From positions 3,286,001 to 3,350,000 of the forward strand of contig NZ_CP139965.1 of NCBI RefSeq assembly GCF_034424375.1: 64,000 nucleotides of DNA, in the 5' to 3' direction. The translations under genes were made by a program, and so were the position numbers. A model generated the notes under the pieces. That model was not told the origin of the DNA. It saw only the letters and a list, made by a program, of their open reading frames with translations, and ran no database searches. The stretch comes from Paraburkholderia kururiensis (GTDB lineage Bacteria > Pseudomonadota > Gammaproteobacteria > Burkholderiales > Burkholderiaceae). Shown here piece after piece: positions 42,705 through 51,279 of this stretch (positions are counted from its first letter, which is position 1; each line of letters begins with the position of its first letter).

Positions 42705-43709
42705 ATGACTTCTCGCTTCTCCGCTCTCGCCTGCGTCGCGCTGCTGTCCATGCCGTTCGTCGCCCGGGCCGCAGCCGCTGCGCCGGACAACGTACCGCCC
42801 GCGCCCCTGGCCGCGCCCGCCGTTTCCGTGCCGTATGCGACCACGGCCACGATGCTGGCCACCGCGATGGCCGGTTCACGCATCGTCGCCGTGGGCGATC
42901 ACGGCATCGTGCTGCTCTCCGACGACGGGGGCAAAACGCAACGCCAGGCGAAGCACGTGCCGGTGGACGTGGCGCTCACGTCCGTGTCTTTCGTGGATGC
43001 GCGGCAGGGCTGGGCCGTGGGCCACTGGGGCGTCGTATTGCGTACCACGGACGGCGGCGAAAGCTGGCAACTGCAACGCAGCGATACGAAGACCGACCGT
43101 CCGCTGTTCGCTGTTCACTTCTTCGACGCGGATCACGGCGTGGCCGTCGGCCTGTGGTCGCTGATCCTGGAAACCGCCGATGGCGGAGTCCACTGGCATA
43201 CCGTCGATCTGCCTTCGCCCGGCGGCGGACAACGCGCGGACCTGAACCTGCAAGGCCTCTTCGTGGACGCGCAGAATCGGCTCTACGCGCCGGCCGAACG
43301 CGGCACGGTGTTGCGTTCGGACGATCGCGGCGCGCACTGGCGTTACCTCGGCACCGGCTACAAGGGGTCGTTCTGGACCGGCGTGGCCGGCACGGACGGC
43401 ACACTCTTCGTCGGCGGCCTGCGCGGCTCGCTCTACCGAAGTGCCGACCACGGCGAAACGTGGCAACGCGTCGAAACGCACAGCAAGTCGTCCATCACGT
43501 CGCTGGCGTTGTGCGGTTCGAGCATCGTCGGCGTGGGTCTGGATGGTCTCGTCGTGCGCAGCAACGACGGCGGCGCATCGTTCGTGTCCGACGTGCGCGC
43601 GGACCGCTTACCGTTGACCGCCGTTGCATTCGACGCCGCCTGCCACGCGGTGCTGTACTCGCGCGAAGGCGTGGTGCCCGAGGCGCAAAGCCAGGCGTCG
43701 GCGAAATAG
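42705..43709 (+). CDS. YCF48/BNR-repeat exported protein (beta-propeller)
   Basis: 334 residues with a signal peptide (about 1-24). The mature protein repeats the YCF48/BNR motif several times: GIVLLSDDGGKTQRQ, GVVLRTTDGGESWQL, SLILETADGGVHWHT, GTVLRSDDRGAHWRY, GSLYRSADHGETWQR and GLVVRSNDGGASFVS. This gives a six- or seven-bladed propeller like the photosystem II factor Ycf48. It starts 8 bp after the RND gene and is the last gene of the run. Its role with this transporter type is unknown. Confidence 0.88.
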   Translation: MTSRFSALACVALLSMPFVARAAAAAPDNVPPAPLAAPAVSVPYATTATMLATAMAGSRIVAVGDHGIVLLSDDGGKTQRQAKHVPVDVALTSVSFVDARQGWAVGHWGVVLRTTDGGESWQLQRSDTKTDRPLFAVHFFDADHGVAVGLWSLILETADGGVHWHTVDLPSPGGGQRADLNLQGLFVDAQNRLYAPAERGTVLRSDDRGAHWRYLGTGYKGSFWTGVAGTDGTLFVGGLRGSLYRSADHGETWQRVETHSKSSITSLALCGSSIVGVGLDGLVVRSNDGGASFVSDVRADRLPLTAVAFDAACHAVLYSREGVVPEAQSQASAK

Positions 43710-43767
43710 GCTCGGCATGATCGCGTCGGCAGACCTCGCGTTGCCGACGCCCTCTTCGGCTTACGGC

Positions 43768-44724
43768 TCAATGCACCGCATACGCCAGCGCAGGCGGGGC
43801 CTCCTGTCGTGACGGCGCATCGGTACGCGGCGCGTTCTCGTACTTCGCGCGCATCACGTTGTGCCGAAGCGCTTCCTTCATCTGCGCGATCAACGTCTGC
43901 CGACGCCGGAACGCCGCGCGCTTGTTCGACGGCACCTGCTCGATCGTGCGATGCGGCGGCGCGAGCGGCAACACGAAACGTTCGCCCGCTCGCGTTCCGC
44001 CCAACTCTTGCCAGAACGCGTCGTAGTCGGAGCGAAACGCGTCCGTGCCCGCGCTGGATACATGCGCCGAGCGCGCCACCGCCGTGAGCCGCCCGATATT
44101 CAGCAGCTCGCACAACGCGCCGATCGCTTCCATGACGGCTGCCTTCGGCCGCAGCCCGTGGCTCGCCCGCGTGACGATGCGCACGCGCTCGCGATGCTCG
44201 CCGCCCGGCCCTTGCAAGCCGCCGATGAACAGCGCCGGCGTGCGCGTGCCCTGCCGCATTTCGAGCGTGAGCGTTGCCCACGCGAGATCGACGCCCGTCT
44301 CCGTGTCCGTGCATGCGATCGTCAGCAGGCCTTCGCGTCGGCAGCGCGTCACGGCCTTCAACACGATCGCGAACTGCGGACACGCGGCCAGCACGACCGG
44401 CTGCGCCGCCAGATAGACGCGCCGCGTGAGCGACTCGCCAAGCAGGCGCTCCGCAAAGACGTAGTGGTCGCGGATCATCGCCACGCGCGCGAACGCGCCA
44501 AGATGCGCCTGCGCGAGCCCATGAAACGGCCGCTCCGCAAAACGCCGGTCGTGCCGCGCCATATCGGCAAGCAGGCGGTGCTGGGCCAGCGCATTGAACC
44601 AGCAATAAGCGGCACGCGGATGAAGCAGCGCATACATCCAGATACGGACTCTTCTGAAGCGCGACTTCAGGTCGTGTCCAGGAACGAACTCGCGCAGAAG
44701 ACGCGATGCGTGTGCAACGGGCAT
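43768..44724 (-). CDS. VirK/YbjX (DUF535) family protein
   Basis: 318 residues. The sequence matches DUF535: RRVRIWMYALLHPRAAYCWFNAL, FHGLAQAHLGAFARVAMIRDHY, LFIGGLQGPGGEHRERVRIVTRASHGLRPKAAVMEAI and SNKRAAFRRRQTLI. Family members include VirK and YbjX, linked to envelope stress and resistance to cationic peptides. I use the ATG at 44724; a TTG 15 codons upstream also lies in frame. It follows the efflux operon at 41 bp on the same strand and could be its fourth gene. Confidence 0.82.
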   Translation of the reverse strand: MPVAHASRLLREFVPGHDLKSRFRRVRIWMYALLHPRAAYCWFNALAQHRLLADMARHDRRFAERPFHGLAQAHLGAFARVAMIRDHYVFAERLLGESLTRRVYLAAQPVVLAACPQFAIVLKAVTRCRREGLLTIACTDTETGVDLAWATLTLEMRQGTRTPALFIGGLQGPGGEHRERVRIVTRASHGLRPKAAVMEAIGALCELLNIGRLTAVARSAHVSSAGTDAFRSDYDAFWQELGGTRAGERFVLPLAPPHRTIEQVPSNKRAAFRRRQTLIAQMKEALRHNVMRAKYENAPRTDAPSRQEAPPALAYAVH

Positions 44725-44765
44725 GATGGTGTCTCGCGTGACGGGATGAGTGTTGGGGTGTGAGG

Positions 44766-46331
44766 TCAATCGCGTGTCGTGTCGAAATGTGGACCGGTAT
44801 GGGTGTCCGTTACTTCGGGTACCGAAGTATCGATGTGTCCGTTCCAGCCTCCGCCCAGTGCCTTGTTCAACGCGACGTAGTACGTCGTGAACAGCACGCG
44901 GCTTTGAATAAGCGCGTCTTCCGCCAGATAGAGCGAGCGTTCTGCCGTTAGCACGTCGAGAAAGCTCGTGGAGCCCGCGCGGTACAACATGCGGGCCAGG
45001 TCCGTCGCGGTGCGGTACGACGCCACAGACTCGCGCAGCGCCGCGGTGCGTTCGCTTTCCTGGTACAGCGCGACGCTTGCGCCCTCCACGTCCTTGAGCG
45101 CATTCAACACGGCCGCGCGCCAGGCAATGAAAGACTGGTCGCGCTCGGCCTGAGCAATTTCGACGCCGGCCTTCAGGCGGCCGCCGTTGAAGAGCGGCAC
45201 CGTGAGCGACGGCCCGAACGACCAGCCGATCGACGAGCGCTGGCCCAGGTCGCCCGGCCGCGTCGCCGACGTCACGACGCTTCCGGTGAGGCTCACGCTC
45301 GGGTAGCGCGCGGCCTCGGCCTGCCCGACTTTCGCCGTGGACTGCGCATAGCGACGCTCTGCTGCTCGCACGTCGGGACGCGCGAGCAGCACGTCCGCGG
45401 GCACGCCGAGCGAGACGGGTAGCGTCGGCGTGGGCAGCACCCGCGGCTGCTTCATGCGTTCGAGCAACGCCTCGGGCGGCTGGCCCGTCAGCACAGAAAG
45501 GCTATGGACGGTCTGCGCATAAGCGGCCTCGAAGGCGGGAATGGCGGCACGCGTGCTTTGCGCGGCGCCCGCCGCGTTGGCCGCATCGAGTCCCGACGTC
45601 GCGCCGGCCTCGAACTTGAGCCGCGTGATGCGCGCCGTCTCTTCCTGCGATGCCGCCGTGTCGCGCGCCAACGCAAGCCGCGCCTGATAACCGCGAGCCT
45701 GCACATACGACGACGCCACGTCGCCGATCAACGTGAGCAACGTTGCGCCGAGTCCCCACTGCGCCGCGTCGATGCCGTACTTCGCGGCCTGCGCCGCGCG
45801 CCGGTTCGCGCCGAACACATCGAGTTCCCAGCTGGCGTCGAAGCCGGCCTGGAACAGGTCGCCCGTGCTGCCCGTGCCGGCGTTGCCGTTGGTATTGCTG
45901 TTGGTGCTGGCGTTCGACGAACCGGCATTCGAAGCGCCGGACAGCGTGCGGCCCGATCCTCCTGAACGCGTTTCCGACAGGCTTCCTCTCAACGCCGGCC
46001 ACGACGCGCCCGCCGTCTGCCGATAAACCGCACGCGCTTCGCGCACCTTCGCCCGCGCCGTCGCCACGTCGAGATTTCCCGCGACCGCTTCGTCGATCAG
46101 CGCATCGAGCAATGGATCGTTCAGCCGTGTCCACCATTGCGCGAGTTGCGGCTGACTTGCCGGCGTCATGCTGCTGATGCCGGCCCATCGCTCGGGCACC
46201 GGCACATCGGGCGGCTGATAGTCCGGACCCACGGCGCACGATGCGAGCACGAGCGCGCTCGCCAGCGCGGCCGCCTTGCGCGCACGATGCGTCGCGGCGG
46301 CATTCATGACGTTCGATGGGATGGCTTTCAT
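44766..46331 (-). CDS. Outer-membrane efflux lipoprotein (NodT/OprM family)
   Basis: 521 residues, the TolC-like channel of the tripartite pump. The signal ends in a lipobox with Cys (VLASCAVGPDYQPP). Two OEP repeats follow (about 60-270 and 280-490), with WELDVFGANRRAAQAAKY and YPSVSLTGSVVTSATRPG typical of NodT. The N-terminal repeat contains a Ser/Asn/Thr-rich insertion (SNASTNSNTNGNAGTGSTG). Its ATG overlaps the RND stop codon by four bases (ATGA), indicating translational coupling. The open frame upstream lies within the RND gene and is not real. Confidence 0.93.
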   Translation of the reverse strand: MKAIPSNVMNAAATHRARKAAALASALVLASCAVGPDYQPPDVPVPERWAGISSMTPASQPQLAQWWTRLNDPLLDALIDEAVAGNLDVATARAKVREARAVYRQTAGASWPALRGSLSETRSGGSGRTLSGASNAGSSNASTNSNTNGNAGTGSTGDLFQAGFDASWELDVFGANRRAAQAAKYGIDAAQWGLGATLLTLIGDVASSYVQARGYQARLALARDTAASQEETARITRLKFEAGATSGLDAANAAGAAQSTRAAIPAFEAAYAQTVHSLSVLTGQPPEALLERMKQPRVLPTPTLPVSLGVPADVLLARPDVRAAERRYAQSTAKVGQAEAARYPSVSLTGSVVTSATRPGDLGQRSSIGWSFGPSLTVPLFNGGRLKAGVEIAQAERDQSFIAWRAAVLNALKDVEGASVALYQESERTAALRESVASYRTATDLARMLYRAGSTSFLDVLTAERSLYLAEDALIQSRVLFTTYYVALNKALGGGWNGHIDTSVPEVTDTHTGPHFDTTRD

Positions 46332-49300
46332 CGCGCGCCGTCCCTTTCGTCGTTCGTGCGAGCCGGCGGGAACGCCATGCGTACCGCCACGAACAACAGC
46401 GGCACGAAGAACGCGCCGAGCACCGTGGAGGCGAGCATGCCGCCCATCACGCCCACGCCGATCGCGTTCTGCGCGCCCGACCCCGCGCCTGTGGCGAACG
46501 CGAGCGGCGCGACGCCGAGAATGAACGCGAACGACGTCATCAGAATGGGCCTCAGCCGCTGCGTGGCCGCGTCGAGCGCGGCATGCGCGGCCGTCGCGCC
46601 GTGCGCCTCGCGTTGCAGCGCGAATTCCACGATGAGAATGGCGTTCTTCGCCGCGAGGCCAATCGTCGTCAACAAACCCACCTTGAAATAGACGTCGTTG
46701 GTCTGGCCGAAGGCAAGCGCGGCCACCACGGCACCCGCAATGCCGATGGGCGCCGACAGCATGACCGCGAGCGGAATGGTCCAGCTTTCGTAGAGCGCGG
46801 CGAGACAGAGAAACACCACGAGCACCGACATCGCATAGAGCGCGGCCGCCTGATTGCGCGAGAGACGCTCCTGCCACGAGAGCCCTGTCCACTCGTGGCG
46901 GTAGCCCACGGGCAGTTGCGCGGCGATGCGGTCGATCTCCTTCATGGCGGTGCCCGAACTCACGCCGCCGGCCGCTTCGCCCTGTATTTCCACGGCGGCG
47001 TTGCCGTTGTAGCGCTCCAGTTGTGCTGGGCCCGAGGTCCACCGGCCGCTCGAAAACGAGGAGAACGGCACCATCGCGCCACTCGCGTTACGCACGAACC
47101 ATTTGTCGAGATCCGACGGCTGCATGCGGGAATCCGCGTCCGCCTGCAGATAAACCTTCTTGATGCGTCCGCGGTCGATGAAGTCGTTCACGTAGTCGCT
47201 GCCCCACGCAATGGAGAGCGTCGTGTTGATGTCGTGCAGATTCACGCCGAGCGCGCTCGCCTGTTCTTCGTCGATATCGACGGCGAATTGCGGCGCATCG
47301 TCCTGCGCGGCAGGACGCGTGTTCGCCAGCAACGGACTGCGCGCCGCCGCGGTCACCAACTGGTCACGCACGCGCATCAGCCGGTCGCGGCCCCCGCCGT
47401 TGCTGTCTTCCAGATAGAGATCGAAGCCGTTCGAGTTGCCCATGCCTTCGATGGCAGGCGGCAGCAGCGCATACACCTGCGCGTCCTTGATGCGCGAGAA
47501 CGCTTCGCCTGCGCGCTGCACGACCGCCGCTGCCGAGAGCCGCTTCGAACGCCGCTGGTCGAAGTCCTTGAGCCGCACGAACACGAGGCCCACGTTTTGC
47601 CCCGATCCGGCAAAGCCGAAGCCTTCGATGGTCATGACGCCTTCCACGGCGTCGCGCTCGTTCTCCAGGTAGTAGCGCGTGACCTCGTCGAGCACGCGAG
47701 CGGTCCGGTCGCGCATGGCGCCCGCGGGCAGTTGCACGGAGGTCATCACCATGCCCTGATCTTCGACCGGCAGGAACGAACCCGGCAGCCGCGTGAAGAG
47801 CCACGCGAGCGCAACCACGAGCGCCACGAACACGAGCAGGAAGCGATTGCCGCGCGTCATGACGCCCCGCACGCCCGCGCGATACGCGAACGAGCCGCGC
47901 TGGAACGTGCGCGCAAACCAGGCGCCAAAGCCGCGGCCATTGTGCTGGGCGTGACTGTGTGCATCGTGACGCTTGAGCAGCGTCGCACACAGCGCCGGCG
48001 TAAAAGTCAGCGCCACGAGCACCGAGAGCAGCATGGCGGTGACGATCGTGATGGAAAACTGCCGATAGATGACGCCCGTGGCGCCCGAAAAAAACGCCAT
48101 CGGCACGAACACAGCAGTAAGCACCGTGGCAATGCCGATCAACGCGCCCGTAATGCCGGCCATCGACTTGCGCGTTGCCTCGCGTGCCGACAGCCCCTCC
48201 TCGGCCATCACGCGCTCCACGTTTTCCACGACCACGATGGCGTCGTCGACGAGCAGGCCGATGGCGAGCACCATCGCGAACATCGTCAGCGTGTTGAGGG
48301 AATAGCCCGCGATAGCGAGCACGCCGAGCGTGCCGAGCAGCACCACGGGAATGGCCAGCGCGGGAATCAGCGTGGCACGCACGTTCTGCAGAAACACGAG
48401 CATGACGACGAACACGAGCACCACGGCTTCGGCCAGCGTCTTCAGCACTTCGTCGATGGAGCGCGTGACGAAGGGCGTGGTGTCGTACGGATAGAACACC
48501 TCGACGCCCGCGGGCAGCGTGCCGGAAAGCGAACGGACTGTGGCCTTGACGGCCCGCGCGACGTCCACGGCGTTCGCGCCCGTCGCGAGGTTGATGCCGA
48601 GGCCCGAGGCCGGCTTACCGTTGTAGTGCGAGACGAACGTGTAGTTTTCCGCGCCGATCTCGACGCGGGCCACGTCGCGCAGGCGCACGATTGCGCCGTC
48701 CGTCGCGCTCTTCACGATGACGTCGCGGAACTCGTCGGGCGTTTGCAGACGGCTGCGCGCGGTGACGGTTGCATTGAGCTGCTGCCCGGCGCGCGCGGGC
48801 TGCGCGCCCAATTGACCCGCCGACACCTGTGTGTTCTGCGCCCGAAGCGCCGTTTCGATGTCGCCCGGCATCAGCGCATAGCGGGCGAGCTTGTCGGGGT
48901 CGAGCCAGATCCGCATGGCGTAACCCGAACCGAACAGTTGCGTGTTGCCGACGCCCGGCACGCGCTTGATCGTCTCGTTGAGCGTGCTGCCCACGTAGTC
49001 GTCCAGATCCGCAGACGACAATTTGCCGTTCATCGAAGCCACGCCCAGCACCATCAGGAAGCTCGCCGACGACTTCGTCACGGAAAGGCCCGTGCTCTGG
49101 ACGATCTGCGGCAACTGCGAGACGACGAGCTGCAGCTTGTTCTGCACCTGCATCTGCGCCACGTCGGCGTTCGCCTGCTGCGTGAACGTGAGGCGAATCT
49201 CCACGTCACCCGTGGCGCTCGACGTGGCCGACATGTACTGCAGATTGTCGAGACCGGTCATGCCCTGCTCGATTACGCGCGTGACGGAGTTCTCCACCGT

Positions 49301-49465
49301 TTGCGCATCGGCGCCCGGATAAGACGCGCTGATCGATATGGTGGTGGGCGCGATCTCGGGATACTGCGCAACGGGCAGCGTGCGCAGGGCGAGCAGCCCG
49401 CCCAGCATGACGACGATGGCGATGACCCACGCGAATACAGGACGCCTGATAAAAAACGCCGACAT
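46328..49465 (-). CDS. RND multidrug efflux pump, HAE-1 (AcrB-like)
   Basis: 1045 residues, inner-membrane proton-driven pump that captures drugs from the periplasm and membrane. It starts MSAFFIRRPVFAWVIAIVVMLGG. The proton-relay Asp pair is in GLLVDDAIVVVENVERV, with SITIVTAMLLSVLVALTFTPALCATLL after it. Both large periplasmic loops are intact, and the second half repeats the layout (GLLTTIGLAAKNAILIVEFA). Length equals AcrB/MexB. It is coupled to both the fusion protein (7 bp) and the outer-membrane gene (4-bp overlap). Confidence 0.97.
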   Translation of the reverse strand: MSAFFIRRPVFAWVIAIVVMLGGLLALRTLPVAQYPEIAPTTISISASYPGADAQTVENSVTRVIEQGMTGLDNLQYMSATSSATGDVEIRLTFTQQANADVAQMQVQNKLQLVVSQLPQIVQSTGLSVTKSSASFLMVLGVASMNGKLSSADLDDYVGSTLNETIKRVPGVGNTQLFGSGYAMRIWLDPDKLARYALMPGDIETALRAQNTQVSAGQLGAQPARAGQQLNATVTARSRLQTPDEFRDVIVKSATDGAIVRLRDVARVEIGAENYTFVSHYNGKPASGLGINLATGANAVDVARAVKATVRSLSGTLPAGVEVFYPYDTTPFVTRSIDEVLKTLAEAVVLVFVVMLVFLQNVRATLIPALAIPVVLLGTLGVLAIAGYSLNTLTMFAMVLAIGLLVDDAIVVVENVERVMAEEGLSAREATRKSMAGITGALIGIATVLTAVFVPMAFFSGATGVIYRQFSITIVTAMLLSVLVALTFTPALCATLLKRHDAHSHAQHNGRGFGAWFARTFQRGSFAYRAGVRGVMTRGNRFLLVFVALVVALAWLFTRLPGSFLPVEDQGMVMTSVQLPAGAMRDRTARVLDEVTRYYLENERDAVEGVMTIEGFGFAGSGQNVGLVFVRLKDFDQRRSKRLSAAAVVQRAGEAFSRIKDAQVYALLPPAIEGMGNSNGFDLYLEDSNGGGRDRLMRVRDQLVTAAARSPLLANTRPAAQDDAPQFAVDIDEEQASALGVNLHDINTTLSIAWGSDYVNDFIDRGRIKKVYLQADADSRMQPSDLDKWFVRNASGAMVPFSSFSSGRWTSGPAQLERYNGNAAVEIQGEAAGGVSSGTAMKEIDRIAAQLPVGYRHEWTGLSWQERLSRNQAAALYAMSVLVVFLCLAALYESWTIPLAVMLSAPIGIAGAVVAALAFGQTNDVYFKVGLLTTIGLAAKNAILIVEFALQREAHGATAAHAALDAATQRLRPILMTSFAFILGVAPLAFATGAGSGAQNAIGVGVMGGMLASTVLGAFFVPLLFVAVRMAFPPARTNDERDGAR

Positions 49466-49472
49466 TGCGCCC

Positions 49473-50732
49473 TCAACCTCGGCTGGCCTGCCGGTCGCGA
49501 ATCAACGCGGGGCGCAGCGTGTCCGGCGAATCGGCGCCATCCGCACGAGCGACGGCACGCGTGGGACGAACGGCACCCGTCGTCTTGTCGAGTTCGACGT
49601 GCACGGCCGTCACGGTGTCGCCCTCTCTCACGAGCTGGCTGCCTTCCACGATGACCTGGTCGCCGTCGGCCACACCGGTCTGCACGAGCCAGTCGTTGCC
49701 GATCTGCCGCGCGCCGGCCAGCGCCTGCTCCACCACCTTGCCATTGCGGACGAAGAGCGCCGTGGCCTCGCCGCGCAGGCCGCGGCTCACTGCGCGCTGC
49801 GGAATCAGAAACGCGTGCGGCACGGTGCCCTCGTCCACCACGGCGCGCACGTACATGCCGGGCAGCAGCAGGCGTGACGGGTTGCGCAGCACGGCCCGCA
49901 GGATGTACGTGCCGGTGGTTTGATTGACGCTCGATTCGGCGAATTCGAGTTTTCCGGCGTGCGGATAGACCGTGCCGTTTTCGAGCCTCAACTTCACGCC
50001 CATGCCGGCCCCCGCCGACTGAAGCCGTCCCGATTCGATCGCCTGACGCAAGGCAAGCAGACTCGCACTGGACTGCGTGAGGTCGACGTTGATGGGGTCG
50101 ATCTGGCGGATCGTGGTCAACGCTGTAGCCTGGCCCGTGGTGACGAGCGCCCCCGGCGTGAGCGATGACCGGTCGATGCGGCCCGAGATGGGCGCGCGGA
50201 TGGTCGTGTAGTCGAGCGAGATTCTCGCCGTCTCCACGGCGGCTTTCGCGACGGCCACGTTGGCCCGCGCCTGCGCGAGCACGTCCACTGCGTCCTCGTA
50301 TTCCTGCTTGCTGATGGCGTTGCGCCGCACCAGGTCGCTGTAGCGGTCGGCCTTCGCGAGCGCGCCGGGCACGGCCGCCTCGGCTTTCACGAGCGCCGCA
50401 CGTGCACTGTCGTACGCGGCCTGATAGGTCGCCGGGTCGATCTGGTACAGCGCTTCGCCGACCTTCACCTCGCCGCCTTCGCGAAACAGACGCTTCTGGA
50501 TGATGCCCGTCACCTGCGGACGCACCTCGGCCTCGAGCGAAGCGACCACGCGCCCCGAGAGTTCCGTCGTGAGCGGCACGGTTTGCGCGCGCAGCGTCAC
50601 CACGCTGACCTGCGCGACCGGACGTTCGTGAGCCGCCTCCCGGTTCGCGGCACTGCCGGGTTCCTTGCACGCAGCGAGGAACGTCAGCATCGCCATCGTC
50701 GCGACGCCTTTCGCGATGCGATTACCTCTCAT
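49473..50732 (-). CDS. RND periplasmic adaptor (membrane fusion protein)
   Basis: 419 residues. Links the RND pump to the outer-membrane channel. The signal contains a lipobox (MLTFLAACKEPG). The sequence follows AcrA/MexA order: VSVVTLRAQTVPLTTELSGRVVASLEAEVRPQVTGIIQKRLFREGGEVKVG (lipoyl part), an alpha-hairpin (about 95-165), DYTTIRAPISGRIDRS, and beta-barrel/MP domains. GGAGAGG precedes the ATG at 50732; 43 upstream codons in frame are leader. First gene of the efflux operon, with an intrinsic terminator 53 bp ahead of its start. Confidence 0.95.
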   Translation of the reverse strand: MRGNRIAKGVATMAMLTFLAACKEPGSAANREAAHERPVAQVSVVTLRAQTVPLTTELSGRVVASLEAEVRPQVTGIIQKRLFREGGEVKVGEALYQIDPATYQAAYDSARAALVKAEAAVPGALAKADRYSDLVRRNAISKQEYEDAVDVLAQARANVAVAKAAVETARISLDYTTIRAPISGRIDRSSLTPGALVTTGQATALTTIRQIDPINVDLTQSSASLLALRQAIESGRLQSAGAGMGVKLRLENGTVYPHAGKLEFAESSVNQTTGTYILRAVLRNPSRLLLPGMYVRAVVDEGTVPHAFLIPQRAVSRGLRGEATALFVRNGKVVEQALAGARQIGNDWLVQTGVADGDQVIVEGSQLVREGDTVTAVHVELDKTTGAVRPTRAVARADGADSPDTLRPALIRDRQASRG

Positions 50733-50784
50733 GTCGATCAACCTCTCCACGACTTCACAGCTTTTTCGGCCATGCCGGCCGTTA

Positions 50785-50818
50785 TAAAAAAATGGCCGAC
50801 CCAAAAAGCGGTCGGCCA
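50785..50818 (-). terminator. Intrinsic terminator/attenuator ahead of the efflux operon
   Basis: On the minus strand TGGCCGACC (50818-50810) pairs with GGTCGGCCA (50801-50793) and is followed by seven or eight T (50792-50785). It lies between the regulatory boxes and the adaptor gene start, so it either attenuates the operon or ends a short upstream RNA. A second stem, CTCCGGC/GCCGGAG, lies just upstream (about 50824-50852). Confidence 0.8.
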
Positions 50819-50978
50819 AACGACTCCGGCATTCCGAGGGCCTTGCCGGAGCCTTGTGCAAACGGCTTTCAGTTCATCTCTCGCATTCCCCCAGGTCTGT
50901 GCATACGATCTACGGCTCGCAGCCATACCGGGATACGCAAGGGACGGTCGCATCATCCGGGCGCGGAACCCATATCGT

Positions 50979-51011
50979 GTTGAGATATTGTTGAGATTCG
51001 ATGGAGACAGG
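50979..51011 (+). promoter_or_regulatory. Three tandem 11-bp repeats (site A), putative OmpR-type operator
   Basis: GTTGAGATATT, GTTGAGATTCG and ATGGAGACAGG follow each other without gaps. The first is part of ATCGTGTTGAGATA, which recurs exactly before the response-regulator gene. The site lies between the divergent efflux and flagellin genes. Confidence 0.7.
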
Positions 51012-51040
51012 GAAGGCGCTGCCTTTCCATCCGCATTCCA

Positions 51041-51073
51041 ATGCGGTCCATCAAATCTCAATAAGAAATCCAT
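51041..51073 (-). promoter_or_regulatory. Three tandem 11-bp repeats on the minus strand (site E)
   Basis: Read on the minus strand from 51073: ATGGATTTCTT, ATTGAGATTTG, ATGGACCGCAT. It faces site A, so each divergent unit has one box oriented towards it. Confidence 0.5.
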
Positions 51074-51125
51074 AATCGGCGCAGACAATTGGCACGCTTC
51101 CTTAACAAGAGCATTTGCTCTTTTC

Positions 51126-51151
51126 TACCGGCCACAGGCCGGTATTTTTTT
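51126..51151 (+). terminator. Intrinsic terminator upstream of the flagellin promoter
   Basis: TACCGGCC (51126-51133) and GGCCGGTA (51137-51144) with an ACA loop, then seven T. A smaller stem AAGAGCA/TGCTCTT lies just before it. It stops plus-strand transcription coming from the regulatory region before the flagellin promoter. Confidence 0.85.
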
Positions 51152-51163
51152 AATTAATCATCC

Positions 51164-51190
51164 TAAATAAAAATAACCGTCGGCCGATAA
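51164..51190 (+). promoter_or_regulatory. Sigma-28 (FliA) promoter of the flagellin gene
   Basis: TAAATAAA (51164-51171), 11 bp, then GCCGATAA (51183-51190). This matches the FliA consensus TAAAGTTT-N11-GCCGATAA with a perfect -10. The start point would be about 51197, giving a leader of about 80 nt. Confidence 0.88.
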
Positions 51191-51279
51191 CGGAGTCAGG
51201 TTGATCGCGAACGCTGCAAATTTTCGTCGCCGGCAACCTGACCGCACGTTATCCATCTCTTACTCTCAAGAGGACACCG

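Noticed and set aside
46316..49654. 1112-codon plus-strand frame over the RND pump
   Set aside because: Antisense shadow of the AcrB-like gene; the His/Arg-rich product has no family.
51091..51110. Sigma-54-like promoter (TTGGCACG then CTTA) before the flagellin gene
   Set aside because: The -24 part fits but the required GC at -12 is missing, and a near-perfect sigma-28 promoter lies downstream.
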